64,000 nt of DNA from Volvox africanus (Eukaryota; Chlorophyta; Chlorophyceae; Chlamydomonadales; Volvocaceae). Numbering within the stretch: the stretch's first letter is position 1; each line of letters opens with the position of its first letter. The stretch covers positions 310,001 to 374,000 of the forward strand of contig BSDZ01000112.1 of assembly GCA_030268105.1 (NCBI GenBank), given 5' to 3'. The position numbers and the translations under genes were made by a program. Below, piece by piece: positions 50,966 through 63,916 of this stretch. Below the pieces are notes generated by a model that was not told where the DNA came from, searched no databases, and was given only the letters and a program-made list of their open reading frames with translations.

Positions 50966-52668
50966 TCCGACGTTGAACCGCAGTCAGGCTAGGTGGATGG
51001 AATACCTAGCTAGGTTCGACTGCACCTGGGAGTACATTTCTGGTAAATTGAATATTGCGGATGCTCTCAGTCGACATCCGTCGCTACACGCTGCAATTTT
51101 GGCAGCGCCCGTCATGCGACCGCATAACGAGGAGGTGCCGATCACGACGGACCTCGCAGAGCGGTTGAAGGTTGCCTACAACGCAGACGCCTGGTTCTCG
51201 GAGCCGGCTAATGTAGAAAACCTTCGCAAGCAGAATGGCCTTTGGCTACGGACGGAGGGTGCAGCTACACAAATCGTCGTTCTGAACGACGACGCGTTAC
51301 TCTATGACATCCTTGCGCGGTTCCACGAGGACCCGTTAGCAGGACACCCTGGTAGCAAGCGGTTGGTCGAGTTGGTGCAACGTTCCTTTTGGTGGCCTCG
51401 TTTGGCTAACGATGCGGCGAACTTCGTACAGACATGCAGTCTGTGCCAGCGCAATAAGGCTTTGTCCGGTAAGGGTCATGGGTTGTTGCAACCGTTGCCT
51501 GTCCCGGATGCGCCTTGGGAAAGTGTTTCCATGGACTTCGTAGTCGCGCTGCCCAAAACTGAGGGGGGATATGATGTGGTGTTCGTAATGGTCGATCGTC
51601 TGACTAAGATGGTCCACCTAGCACCATGCACATCATCCTGCACGGCTGAGCAAACCGCACGTTTGTTTTTCGATAATGTGGTTTGGTTACACGGGGTTCC
51701 CAAAAGCGTGATCTCGGACCGCGGTGGACAGTTCACGTCTAAGTTTTGGGAAGCGCTCTGCAAGCTAGTTGGCATGCGTGTCAACCTGAGCACAGCGTAC
51801 CACCCGCAGACTGATGGTCAAACCGAACACACAAACCGCGCGTTGGGTGATATGTCGCGCAATTATGCTGGTCGCACACCACTCGTTTGGGATACATATT
51901 TGACTGCGGCAGAATTCGCGCTTAACAACGCTGTTAACCGCTCTACAGGCAAAAGTCCGTTCTTTCTTAACTACGGGTTTCATCCCGCGCTACCCATGTG
52001 GCGTGAGTTGGAAGTGAACGTGCCTGCTGCTAAACTTTTTGCCAAGTCTTTTATGTCCCGAATCACAGACGTGAAGTCGTGTTTGGACGCGGCGCAGCAA
52101 CGAACGACGGAATACTACAACAAATCCAAGCAGGATGTGACGTTTTTGGAAGGGCAACTCGTGTTGCTAAGCACCAAGAACTTGCGTTCCTTGGCCGACG
52201 GATCCCGAAAACTCTTACCCTGCTGGATTGGTCCGTATCCTGTCATGCGCATGGTTGGGAATGTGGCTGTGGAGCTTGCATTGCCTGCTGATATGACCAT
52301 TCACCCCACGTTTCACGTATCGCTTGTCCGTCCTTATCGTGGTACGGAACCTGTCCCTGAGCCTGCTAACGCCCCTGCAGCGATAGAACCAGTTCCCGAG
52401 ACCTGGATCGCTGGTAAACAGAAGTTTTACGATGTGGAGCGGGTGTTAGATTATCGCGCGTGCCGTGTGGGCCGACACCGACGTAAGCGGACAGTACACG
52501 AGTACTTGGTCAAGTGGACAGGGTATACCAGCGAGCACAACTCATGGGAACCGGCACGCAACTTCTCGCAGGACATGAAGCCCCTGCTCGAAGAAGCCCG
52601 CAAACGTGCCACACAAGCCCAATGACCCTTGCAGTTGATGCTGTATGAAGCAGCGAGGACGCTGCATA

Positions 52669-53516
52669 CGGGAGGGGGGATAATTGTTGTGCTAAGGTTC
52701 GTTTCCCGCCGATGCGTAGGTCGATGCGATCCTACAAGGCGAAGTGTTATCTTGACGAACGCATGAATGATTATTGCATATGAATGAACCTGCATGATAT
52801 AGATGTATTCGCATACATTTATATATGCATTTGGCATGATATCATTATCCATTGCGACATCGCATCATGGCAAATCCGCCTAGCATGCATATAATACCGA
52901 ATCGTTGAAGTGCGCATTATGCTCGTGCTATGAAACGATAAGTAATATTATCTGATATAATATTACTTCATTACAGCACACGTTGAGAGCGCCGCACTCG
53001 TCGCGATGCATGCCTTGCAACCGAATATCGTTATTCGGACCCTTGCATCATGCAAATGCCGGAAAGGCTTATACGTTGTTATACATGGACACCGCCTATA
53101 CGCAGTAGGGTTGTCACACTTAGGATCGGCCTCCTAGTGTGAATTGTACGGCATCACGATGCTACGAGTATAACAGATGCGAGGACGGCTAAGCAAGACA
53201 AGATATTCGACACCAGAGAACACTCGTGTGTTCTACATTATTATTGCTATACGCTATTCTACTTAGCCTGAGCTAAGCCTAAACTTCGCTATCACCGCCA
53301 CGTGATGATTGCTTGCTTCCGTCGCTGACGGCGATTACGTCCATTGCACCGCTTCTATCTGTAAGACTGTAAGTTATATCTCTTCTTGTTTGAAGTCTTC
53401 CGCTGTCTCTGTTTGCTCACGCTTGTCTTGCTGTACTTGCAAGTGCTCGCGCATTGGTGTCGCAAGCCTTCAGACGTGCAGATACTGATGAGCAAACACG
53501 AAGGAGAGGTACAACA
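52669..53516 (+). repeat. G3 polypurine tract and 3' LTR
   Basis: Polypurine tract GGGAGGGGGGATAAT at 52669-52684, then the 832-bp LTR from 52685 ending GTACAACA at 53516. Confidence 0.92.
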
Positions 53517-54971
53517 TATTGCACTGACATAAACTGCACCTTTGCACGAAGTTTCCGCATCCTTCACCACGCACGGCCACCAGAACGAGCGTCGTACTAG
53601 CTCTGCCAATCGCGTGCTTCCAGGATGTCCTGCTAACGGGTCCTCGTGGAACCGAGCAAGAATGTTGTAGCGTAAAGTGTCGTCGTTCGGCACGACGATG
53701 TGTATGGTCGAGCCATCCCTCCGCAGCCACAAATCGTTGTGCTTGTGCAAATGTTCCACATTACTTGGCAAAGCAAACCATGGATCCACTTCATATGCCA
53801 CCTTGAGTCGCTGCACAAGGTCCGCTGCTATCAGTACTTCCTGACTGCGTGAACGAGTAACCGTTGCTGCCAGGATTGCAGCGTGTAATGATGGATGTCG
53901 ACTGAGGGTGTCAGCAATATTAATTCTGCCAGCGATATACTCCCATGTACAGTCGAAACAAGATAGATACTCCATCCACCAGGCTTGTCGTCGGTTAAGC
54001 GTGAGGACACTCTGTAAGAATGTCAGTGGCTTGTGGTCGGTCTTCAGTGTAAAAGGGCGGCCTTCGAGGTAACAGCGCCATTCCTTTAAAGCATGCAGAA
54101 CTGCCAACAGCTCCTGCTCTCCGGTCGTGTATCGGGTCTCCGCACCCGAGAACTTCTTACTCGTGAAGGCGATCGGTCGTCCTTCCTGCAACAATACAGC
54201 ACCGCTTCCATGCAGGGAAGCATCTGATATAACTTCAACACGAAATGGCAACGAGTAATCAGGGAAAGAGAGGGTAACATCGTCGGCAACGATTCGCTTG
54301 AGCTCTTCGAATGCCCGCTGGCACGCGGGTGTCCAGGCCTCGAGAGAAGCGAAACCTCCTTTCTTCGTCAGATTTGTAAGCGGGGCCGCAATAATGGAGT
54401 ATTTATTAATAAACTTACGGAAGTAGTTGGTCAACCCTAAGAACTGGTGTAGTTCGGTGAGGTTCTGAGGCGCGGGCCATTCACGAACCACAGCTACCTT
54501 CCGTGGGTCCATCCTTATCCCAGTGGCCAACACGATGTGGCCCAAATACTCCACTTGAGGCCGCGCCCAAAAACATTTGGCGCGTTTAGCAAACAATTGC
54601 TCCCGCTTCATCACCTCAAGCACGAGCTCGAGATGCTTCAGGTGCTCCTCGTGCGTCTTGGAATATATCAAAATATCATCCAAGTAACAAACGACGAACC
54701 TGTCGATATACGGTCTGAACATGCGGTCCATCACTGCTTGAAGTGTGGTGGGCGGATTAGTAAGTCCAAACGACAAGACCGTGTACTCGAAGTAACCAAA
54801 GGGGGTCCGGAAAGCGGTTTTCGGAATATCAGAGGCAGCAATGCGTATCTGATTATACCCCTGTTGAAGGTCAATCGAGGAAAAATAAGCTGAGCCTTTC
54901 AGCTTATCGAGCAGGTCATCGACGCGCGGCAAAGGGTAGCGATTTTTAATCGTAGTCGCATTCAGCCCCAA
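53517..54971 (-). pseudogene. G4 pol fragment (RT, RNase H, integrase N terminus)
   Basis: Open frame with NRYPLPRVDDLLDKLKGSAY, YLDDILIYS, VISDASLHGSGAVLL and the integrase HH half (FHEDPLAGHPG). The CC half and the catalytic core are lost at the G3 LTR; the frame then runs on meaninglessly into the LTR. Some conserved positions have changed (NPPTTLQAVM for NAPATFQAVM). Confidence 0.85.
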
Positions 54972-56592
54972 TAATCAATGCACATGCGCAACGTCCCATC
55001 CTTCTTACCGACGAACAATATCGGTGCAGAACATGGCGATGTGCTGGGCCGAACCCTTTGCGAACAGATCCCTCACTCGCCGCTTCATCCGCTCAACTTT
55101 AGCGGGCTTAACCTGTACATAGGTTGTGAAACGGGTTGTGCTCCGGCACAAGAGGGATCGTATAGTCAGCAGGTAACATAGGTGGGAGCCCCGGGATGAC
55201 AAATGCATCAGTATAGTTTGGCAATGGAAGGGGGCTGCGACCTCAGAATCTTTCACAAGAGACTGCGCGGTGGTAGCAATCGATTGCACCCAAGGCCTCA
55301 CAAGCAATTCATGGGTGCCTTCCCTTATCATTTGATAGGCTTCTTTTGCACCCTTCAAGCTTGGGTTCTTTATTTCGGCGGACGAACGCCGCTCAAGCGA
55401 AATTAACCATAGGCTCCGCAACAGTTCCGCCCTCCTCTGGTGTGACATCTTGGTACGACAGACAAGGTACCTTAGGCGATAGGTTCCCTTTTGCACAATG
55501 GCCAATTGTGCTGGACTCCATATCGATGCGCGTGCGGTACCATCGTTACGTCACGGCACCCAATGTCCATGTAGTGCTGTCTCCAAGAGACCTTGTTGCA
55601 CTCATTGGGCCCTAACACACAAAGGGTCTCACGTCGACTAAGGGTGATTCTGCCCACGATGGGATGCTTACCCTCATCAACGAGGGTAACCTGTCACAAT
55701 CAGACGACTGTGGGGTCGACCCCAACACATTCACCTCCTTTGCCGAGATGAAGTCGTCACTGGCACTGGTATCCTCAAGTGCCTTCATCATTCAACCAGC
55801 GAGGCCAACTTCAATAACGGAAACACAATAACCTGTCGGAGTTGACTCCACAGATAACAAAAGTGATCCCAGGGCGGGCTCAAAATTAACAAAACCCGCC
55901 ACAGGAGCTTCATACCAGACATCAAAGGCATAGGGCAACTCCGGCAACAGAACTGCGGATTCCACCACGTTCACATCATCAATCAATACAGTGTCTGACT
56001 TGAATCAGAGGACACGTTGCATACTGTTTAACAAAGCGGTAGCCCTACGCTGGCTGTGAAATGATAGCAACAAACATGCGGGAGTGTCCAGACATTGATG
56101 TCTACATCTCATGTACCTGACCAGCTGTTCGAACGGCTCACTTTGAGATGAGGGGATGAACAAACGATACGTTCTCAAGGACTAAAAGCAACGATGCTTC
56201 ACAGTTGGACATACGAATGACCACCGACCATGCATTTGTTCAGCTGTCCCGGATGGAGTCAACTCCGCATCAATCCAGGCATCCCCCTACTTTGACCGTG
56301 GGGCCAAAGGCGGCAACAATGGCAATCCATCATGAGATAACCCACCGCACATCTCCAACAGAGAGTGATCTCCTTCCAACGCACAAGCTTGGATTGTGTA
56401 CACTCCCATTTTGTCAGTCATGAGTCCTGCGCTTGCATGGCAGTCACATGAGGCACAAATCTCAGAGCATTTTCTCTAGCTAAAATACGCATCTCAACTC
56501 TTAGGATAAATGGCATCACAAGAGCCTCAAAACGTAATCGGTAGGCAGTTACAGTTTCATTCAGAAACATGAAAAACGAGCCGAAGGTTAAT
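54972..56592 (-). pseudogene. G4 gag/protease region, heavily decayed
   Basis: Scattered minus-strand frames (55505-55005, 55657-55472, 55986-55792) align in order with the G3 pol N terminus and gag, with many stops and frameshifts. Confidence 0.65.
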
Positions 56593-57080
56593 CACTATAA
56601 CAAGGAATTCGTGCGTTAGCTCGTGTTAGGCTCGCGTTAGGGACCCCTAACGCAAGCCTAACGCAAGCTTGACGCGAACTAACACGAGCTAACGCAAAGC
56701 CTAACGCAAATCAAACGCATTGCGTTATTGCTTGCGTATTGCTAACACAATCCTAACGCACCTAACGCAATCGCAAATAAACTTTTTTGGGAGGGAACGA
56801 AAATGTTTGCGTTAGCTAACGCAACCTAACGCGAACTTACGCAATGTCAAACGCACCCACATAGATTCTAAGGTGTGCGTTAGGCCTAACGCAACGCAAG
56901 CGTTAGAGACCCATACGCAAGCAAAAATACATAGCATGCATGGAAGTTAACGCACTTAAAGTTCTCTAACGCACAATATACGCACGCCTAACGCGCATTA
57001 ACGCGCATTAACACGCCTTAACGCATGCTTGCGTATGCTGCGAATAATCTGTACACAGCTAGCAGTTGTGGGTTGCGTAA
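56593..57080. repeat. CACTA subterminal repeat region
   Basis: About 17 AACGC words (mostly CTAACGCA) and at least 6 GCGTT words within roughly 450 bp, as direct and inverted copies with short irregular spacing. In CACTA elements such arrays bind the accessory protein. Confidence 0.8.
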
Positions 57081-57649
57081 AAGTTTTATACGCATGTAAC
57101 TAACATATTCGCACGCTTTCGCAAGGTCTTACGCGTGCGATAGCAACATTCGCGCCACTTTCGCTTTGCGTACGAGGCAGCCTCGCATTCTTGCTCACTG
57201 TAACTACTTTTGGTCGTTCTGGTTATTTCTTTACTGTTTCAGTTATCGTTCCTGTTATTGTTTGCTGTTTTGCCAACCCGCTGCAGAATTATTTTTTGTG
57301 TACGGATACTATCCTGTCGTAATGTACGTAGCTGTTATGAAGAATATCAATAGGATTTCAGTATTGATAGATGAAAATATTCCAGGAAATAATTTACAGC
57401 TCAATATTCGGGAAGCATCCAGGTAAGCAGCCATTGGTGAGTACACATTAATTCAACGAAACAATCAAATTTCTACACATCCAATCCTGCCAATCAAATT
57501 CTGTTTATGAGTTCAATAATCATTTGTACCATGCACCAATCATTTCAATCATCATTAGGTACATACATCCTAACTTCATCTGCCACCGCACATTTAGCAG
57601 CCCGCTCTAATATAAGCTTAGAAACAAACATGTTAGATGATAGTTCTAC
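57081..57649. other. between subterminal repeats and accessory gene
   Basis: AT-rich; presumed 3' UTR of the minus-strand gene. An ORF at 57166-57426 (+) ends at a good splice donor (CCAG|GTAAGC) but has no recognisable domain. Confidence 0.4.
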
Positions 57650-60610
57650 CTAATCGTCTTCTATTTCACTATCTTCGTTGTCATCGTCCTCTCGCGCACT
57701 GGTGGCATCATCCTGCTCGTCCTCACTCTTCTCGTCCTTGCTCACCTCCTCCTGAAGCAACTCCTGAAAAATTCAGAAAAGGAAAATTAGATATTATTTA
57801 CATGCATAAGTATAAAGGTAAATTAAGCCGACATGACCCAGCAATTATCAATTTCGGTTACGATATCTTTAATCATGATGGATGGGCAGTGCTTCTAGGT
57901 ACGTGGACACTTTGTTACCTGTTTCTTCTTACTCCCTGAGCTCCCACGTTGACGTCGTGCCCGTGTACATCGCACATCTTCCGAAGCACTCTTGACCTTT
58001 ACCAGTCAAAACAACAGATATTAGAATATTACATTCATACAAGCAGGAAATTAAGACAACAAGCTGAACTCAGGAAATTTACCTTCTTTCGCCGGTGGTC
58101 GCAACTGTCATTATTGTCGTCACCGTCCGTAGACTTGTCTTCCACCGGCACCTGCTGGTCCAAAACACGTTAAGGGACTAGATAGTGATAATAAATATTA
58201 TTAAAAAGTAATTAATGTCGGGCCTCAATATAATGTACCTTTCTTTTGATGCCCGTGCTTGTCCGTCTCACTTTCGTGGATGGCCGCACATCGTCATTGT
58301 TCGGTACCTTCAAGGCCCACCATTAACATACATATATGATTTTAGAAATGATAAGCTTACATTTTTTATTAAAAAAGAGAAAAACAAATCGACATATACC
58401 ACATCAAACCACAAAGCACGCAGCAAATTAAAAGACTAGAACGAAACATAAAATTACAACTCACTAAAATGGGAAGACAGGATGAATGGGCTGTACCTTT
58501 TTCGCTGCCGCCTTGCTTGAGTTTGTAGCATTCCTGCTGGAGTTCCTTGCCTTAGAGGGCTCTGAACTCTTTGCCTACATGAAAAGGAAGTATGTTTGAG
58601 GAATATAGGAACAATTACATAAAAGACAAAAAGGAGAAAACAGGTTAAAGGACATTAATGACCTGTACATCCCTGTACATGCAATCAGTAATGTACATCA
58701 CCCATCCTGCAATAACCTTGCTAAGCGCGCCTGGAAATTTGCACACCCCTTCATCCACTCTCTTTACCACTATTATTTGGACTAACCTGTCGGCGTCTAG
58801 CGGCCTTGATCTCCTTCTCCTTCTGATGTATGCGAGCTGCATTGGCAGCCAGCACCATCATCAATGCATCTTCACCATTTGCGGGCTGCTTTTGGCGTTG
58901 GCTAGTGCGCCCATCCTGAGTTCCTGGCGGCTCGTCATTTCGGCCGCTTTTCTGCGGTTTGGTAGCAATTAAGCATTTCGTAAATGAGGAAATAAAGGCA
59001 TGAAAAAATTGTTATTGTTTTACTAGCTAAAATAAGAAACAAATGTTATGCATGAACTGTGACGTACTTTCTGCAAACATACTAAGAAGTACGTACTATT
59101 ATGGTGGCGAAGCAGCAGCAATAATTAAAGTGAACAGATGCATAAGCACATCTTACCGTAGTGCCTTTTGGCAACTCCAGTGCACCAAGGCCTGGTGTAT
59201 GCTGAGCTGTTCCACCAGCTCCAACCGGCACTGGAGTGGCTGGTACGGTGAAGGATGTCTTACTGCTTTCAATCTGCTTCCGCTGCAAAAGTGCATTAAT
59301 AAGCTCCTGCTGCCGATCTGTCACATTCAAATCCTCCATGGCAATGCGGCGCTCACTGGGACCCGCATCTGGGTTATCTGGCTGAGCGTACTTGAAGCTC
59401 CTGCAGGCTGCCCGAGACTCCTTGTTCCATAGCTTCTTCCATGGCTTCTTCTCAAGGTCCTCTACATAAAAATAATGCGAAGACGAACATCAACACCAGA
59501 TGCCATAATACACATCATTGTCAAAAATTTTCGTAATCCAGTGCATAGCGTAAGCGGCATGCATGTCCTCTGTCGTAAAACAAATCTTTGGCCCACGTTA
59601 ACCCCAAATTCCATTTTTCAAAATACATAGAAAGGAATTTTTTTATCAATCAACCTGATCAAAAAATGTTGTAAAACAAGTATATGGATGACAGTAGCAG
59701 TAGGAGCTCACAAACCTGGCTTGCAGGCAAGTTCCTCCTTGTGGGTGGCCTTCACCTTTTCATACCTTGCACGTTGGGCATTGTAATCCGTTGCGTATCT
59801 ACAAAGTACATGGGATGCACTGAATGAAAGTGCTTACTTATGATGCTGTGCATGCTTCATTCTATTGTTGTCTGTCCCCACTGAAAGTAAGCTAGTGATA
59901 TGGATGGCATGTATGATTACCACAAACAACATAATCACTAGAAGCATGACATTAGGAAAATAAACATGTACGTACTTTTGCCATTTCTTCTTGAAGCAGT
60001 CGACCATAACTCTTGGCTGTAAGTCAGCCACTTGTGCAAAGCCAGCAGCAAAGCACTTATCCCAAACGGGCTGTAGATGCGGCTCACGTTGAATATCCTT
60101 CGCAATGAGGACCCGTGGATTCTTCAGGCTGCTGTCGAGGTTGTACGGCACGTTGTCGCGGACGGCTTTGTTGATGGCGGCCTGCTCATATGACCTGCTC
60201 CGCTTTAATGGCTCACCACAATCATGATCCTTTCGTATACTGATTCTGCTTACTTCAGGGGATACCAATTGAACAGATGGCTGTTTTAGGGATACGTGGA
60301 TAGTTAGTTTCTTCTGAGCCTGGTTCCAAGCCTTCCCCTTGAAAGGCGCGCTAATTTCCTTCTTCAGCCACCGAGTGCAGCGGCTAAGCAGCTGCACAGG
60401 CGCCACCTGCTGGGCCACAAGCTTGCCATCCTCATCCTCCGAGTCTAAAACCTGAACTGAAACTTCACTGATTGATTTTGCGCCAGCTGCATCAGTAAGG
60501 AGCTGCTCGAAATCTACCACTGACAGATTTATCTCAGCATCAATACGCCTCTTTTCTTCATTAGGACAGCAGACCAGCAGTTTACAAACAACTGGTGAAT
60601 GTGTCTCCAT
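57650..60610 (-). CDS. CACTA accessory protein (TNPA-like), 9 exons
   Basis: Exons 60610-59976, 59798-59716, 59461-59157, 58951-58787, 58574-58497, 58307-58239, 58151-58083, 57996-57919, 57763-57650. All junctions are GT-AG and in phase, giving 531 aa. No known catalytic motif. Residues about 1-105 may form a globular domain. About 150-235 are basic and helical (WDKCFAAGF, CFKKKWQKYATDYNAQRARY), a plausible DNA-binding region. The C terminus alternates K/R-rich and acidic stretches and ends with about 20 Asp/Glu in the last 37 residues. From its place in the element I infer the DNA-binding partner of the transposase. A host gene is the alternative. Confidence 0.7.
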
Positions 60611-61519
60611 TCATTAATAGGTTGTACTATTGCAAATAACTTGCTCCTTCAGCAGGATACATACAGCTGCAGACATGAGGCATGGGCCCTACGTACTACT
60701 AAAAAGTGAAGAGTAGTGCTTTGGTACTCCGTCCAGGGTTGTGCGGCTGCCAATCAATCCCATGTAAGCAACAATGTTTCGTAACCCTGCTTTACAACAT
60801 CCTTTATATGTACATTTAATGCCACCCGTGAAGCAAGCAAGAGCAACTGCTATAAAAGTTATGCTGTGCACTAGCCTTTAAATCTTAACATATATACAAG
60901 GTGCAGCAGCAATAAAGAATGTTATTTTACAATAATATTGATGATTGCCGTCGTCCTACATAAAAAATCTGTTTAGCTCTTCGCATGCGGCTAGCTATTT
61001 GCGGCATGTAACGGTTGGTTGTCGTAAAAGCTAGTCAACGAGTTCATGAGAAACGTCATAAATTATTTTTAAGGAATGCTAATCAAGTTTCTTATTAGCA
61101 AGCTCCTGGAAGTATGATGATGAGGCTGTATCCCAGTATTTCACGTACATGCATGTATAAGGAGCTTCCTGTGCGTATGCATGTAATTTACTATTCAAGT
61201 CTATCATTCGTTATTGAAAATTTACTTCAAGTATAAATTACGCGGACATGCACGTTCCACTTTAATATCTCGTACTCCACATGCATGAGTACTGCCTGTA
61301 CCACTCCATACAATGGAGGAGTCGTTTCAGATATCAGTTCTGTAAGGAAAAACAGTCTGATTCTGCTACTTTACTGTATATTATTACATGCTCATGGCCC
61401 ACCTTTTATTAGGCTTTTTCTGTGGCATTACTTTCGGTATTGCTGTTGCCTCTTACGTTGCTCTGTATGCCCCTGTTTTAGTTGATGTATAAGTTACAGA
61501 ATATTTAGTGTGGATCCTC
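60611..61519. other. divergent promoter region of the CACTA genes
   Basis: About 0.9 kb between the two start codons, without ORFs of note. Both genes must be driven from here. No individual promoter element can be assigned. Confidence 0.5.
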
Positions 61520-63841
61520 ATGGGTTCTTCTGTTTTCGTTCTCATCACAGTGTTGGGCGTTACGATAGGGCGATACTGCTCAACGGTGTCATTTACACAG
61601 TCCAATCATGATGAACGAGCTCGTCAGCTTTTCGTCGTTTTACCTGGGTCACGGACGTTGACGTTTTCTGGAAGTACGGACTCAACTGTGGGACAGCTCA
61701 TGGACTTCGTCTCCAGTAATTCCTTATTTACATTTCAACCTGGATCAGTTTGGAGGTTGACTTCTAGTAGAGGGGACGTGCTATCAGATCGAGATAAACA
61801 TCTTGGCTTGTACGGCTTACATAACCAGTACCATGTTCAAGTTCTTGGCCGCCTCCTTGGAGGCAGTGGAAGGCTTCCGAACAAGCGCCCAGCCTCATCC
61901 AAAAGGGATAACATATCAGGTGCGCACGGATGACTTATGTTCATATAGGTTTTTAAGGGATATATTTATTTGGAACATCCATTGTGCACTCATCTCGTAC
62001 CAGCCACCCACTCATCCTGTCAATAATTTTAAATCAAAGTACAGTTATTCATACTAGCCCGGGCTTTGGTGTGATGAGCCAGGCACTGTGGTTTGTTTGG
62101 ATGGGTCCAATGAAACCCTTCCAATTGCCATCCACCGTGGCCATGCATGTATGCACGGAAAAAATTAAAATATCCCTCACCCCAAATTGGCATGCAAGCT
62201 ACATCTACGTATCTCCTTACTTGCATGACAGCATGATTAAATGAATGCAATATTACTGTGCTGCAAAATTCACAGATGCATGGCTGCAAAAGCACAAGTT
62301 CAGTCGTTGTCAGGACCCTCTTGGTCAGGAGGTTTATGCATGTACTCAATGCCCATTTACTGGAAGGACACGGTCGCAGCTTTATGGGCACATGAAGAGA
62401 TGCAGACTTTCTTTCCCAGAGGATACCAACTTAAACATGGACAATGAGAATGACTTCAACACCTCTGATGATCATAATGAAGACCATAGCAGTAGCAGCA
62501 AGGACAGTTCAGGGCATACATCAGAGGTGTTGTCAGGGGATAGCAGTGGACATTCGCAGGTTCAGGAAGAAACAGCTCTGCCCTCCTCACTTGTTTCTGC
62601 TCTCATTCACGTTATGGATGATCTTGATCCTGCCAATCCTAATCACCGGCAAACTCTAGAATATATATCAGCAATCCTGGATAACTTATGCCAACATAGT
62701 TATCCTGAATCTGAGGATGATGAACCCGATGCAGCAGAACTTGGTGTACTTTCACAGTTAGGGGCCATGGATCATGGGCAGTTACAGCTGCTGGAACCCA
62801 CAAACCCAGCCGAGCTTCTTGCCTCAGGAAGCACTGTTCAAGCGTACAAAGAACGTTTGGATGACCCTCTGTGGAGGGTCACTGTGAATAATGGTGATGG
62901 CGTTGTAGTGTGCCAAGGTAAGAGAAGTGTTGAGGCCTATTGTAGGGCATTATTAAACATCTTGCCTTGTTTGACGGATGCATGCCTTTGGAAGAAAATA
63001 AGATTGTTCTCCTGCATGTACATGCATATTGAATGCATGCAGAGGCAAGAATAACCGTGGGTCAGTTTGGATATGCCTGGCTGAAAGAAAAGATGGCTGG
63101 ACGTGTTCGAGATGTGGTTGCAGATCGACAGCTACGGTTCTTGAGGGATATCTGCTTACCTCCTGGTAACCATGTTCCACCCAGTCTTTATGTCCTCCGA
63201 AAGATGCTTGGAATACCAGACCCACGTGATTTCGAGCAGCACATCTGCCTTAGTGAAAAGTGCAGGTTTCCACCTTTACCCACAAAGGACTGGATGGATC
63301 ATCGTGATGACACATGTAATTGCCCAGAGAAGCATAAGCGCTTCAAGATGGTGACCACAAGTGCAGGGGCCCATCCATTACCCAATAAGGTGATTGAATG
63401 CTTACTTGATAAATTAAAAGCTTTAACGTTTGCAGTCATCCCATTAGTCGTTATTGGTATCATCGTAATATATTAATTTGTAGCCTATTACTGTTTCATA
63501 CTGTCATATGTTTTCAGAATGTCCCTGGTTATAGTATATATGTTCTGTTAAGGCTTGGAATGCCCTGGATATCCATTCTCTTATTGTATGCAGAGATACT
63601 GGGATTTTGGGGTGGAGAACATCATACAGGCCATGTTTTCAGATCCACTCTTCCGCCAGCTTCGTGGCACTGGCCGTGATAATGAGCCAGATGACTTCTA
63701 TGGTTCCCAAATGGCCAAAGATATTGACGCAAAAACGAATGGCCAGCTTATGCAGCATGCAAATTCTGCTTATGATCTTGGATTCGACTTTGCCCAAGTA
63801 TATCAGTTCAAAACTCATAGTGTTGGTTTATTACTGATGAG
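61520..63841 (+). CDS. Tnp2-like CACTA transposase with ubiquitin-like N terminus (partial)
   Basis: Exons 61520-61919, 62276-62917, 63043-63389, 63594-63841, continuing beyond the window. All junctions are GT-AG and in phase; 545 residues so far. Order: a ubiquitin-like fold (LFVVLPGSRTLTFSG, TVGQLMDFV, ending VQVLGRLLGG); a zinc finger C-x2-C-x12-H-x3-C (CTQCPF...HMKRC); an acidic Ser-rich linker; FGYAWLKEKM to CNCPEKHKRF; then YWDFGVENIIQAMF and FDFAQVYQFKTHSVGLLLMR, recalling Tnp2-type transposases. The catalytic domain core should follow outside. The start could instead be a splice acceptor at TCATCACAG (near 61550), since the first residues look like a membrane anchor. Confidence 0.72.
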
Positions 63842-63916
63842 GTGAGAATATGTTGCATGAAAGGTACATTTATATTTTGATTTAATGTCAATAGGCTACC
63901 TTGCTTCAGTTACACG

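Larger units (their letters stand above)
41391..52625 (+). pseudogene. G3 pol, interrupted by stops, a frameshift and element G2
   Basis: Part 1 (41391-43796): a domain of about 165 residues before protease, protease LVDTGASDDFIS, RT YLDDILVYS, RNase H VVSDASIFGSGAVLL. Part 2 (50966-52625): rest of RNase H, integrase with HHCC (FHEDPLAGHPG, CSLCQRNK) and DDE (MDFVVALP, SDRGGQF, TDGQTEHTNR), and a chromodomain (HEYLVKWTGYTSEHNSWEPA). TAA at 41887 falls where the related G4 has Tyr (DVWYEAP). Confidence 0.9.
38855..53516 (+). mobile_element. Ty3/gypsy chromovirus G3, defective, split by G2
   Basis: Element of about 7.5 kb without the nested G2 (43797-50965). 834-bp and 832-bp LTRs start TGTTGTGCTA and end GTACAACA. 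It has a primer-binding site, gag, pol and polypurine tract. Pol has a stop at 41887, a 1-nt deletion near 43396, a stop at about 43502 and the G2 insertion. The flanks do not form a target duplication (GATAC left, TATTG right). Confidence 0.92.
53517..56592 (-). mobile_element. degenerate Ty3/gypsy element G4
   Basis: Remnant closer to G3 than to G2. Gag traces (AYRLRFEAL near 56550), pre-protease and protease traces (DVWYEAP near 55900), RT, RNase H and the start of integrase, ending abruptly at the G3 LTR (53517). The 5' end is cut by the CACTA terminus at 56593. No LTR was found. Confidence 0.8.

Noticed and set aside
53355..53516. C-terminal extension of the G4 integrase ORF
   Set aside because: The frame runs by chance into the G3 LTR; similarity to integrase ends at 53517.
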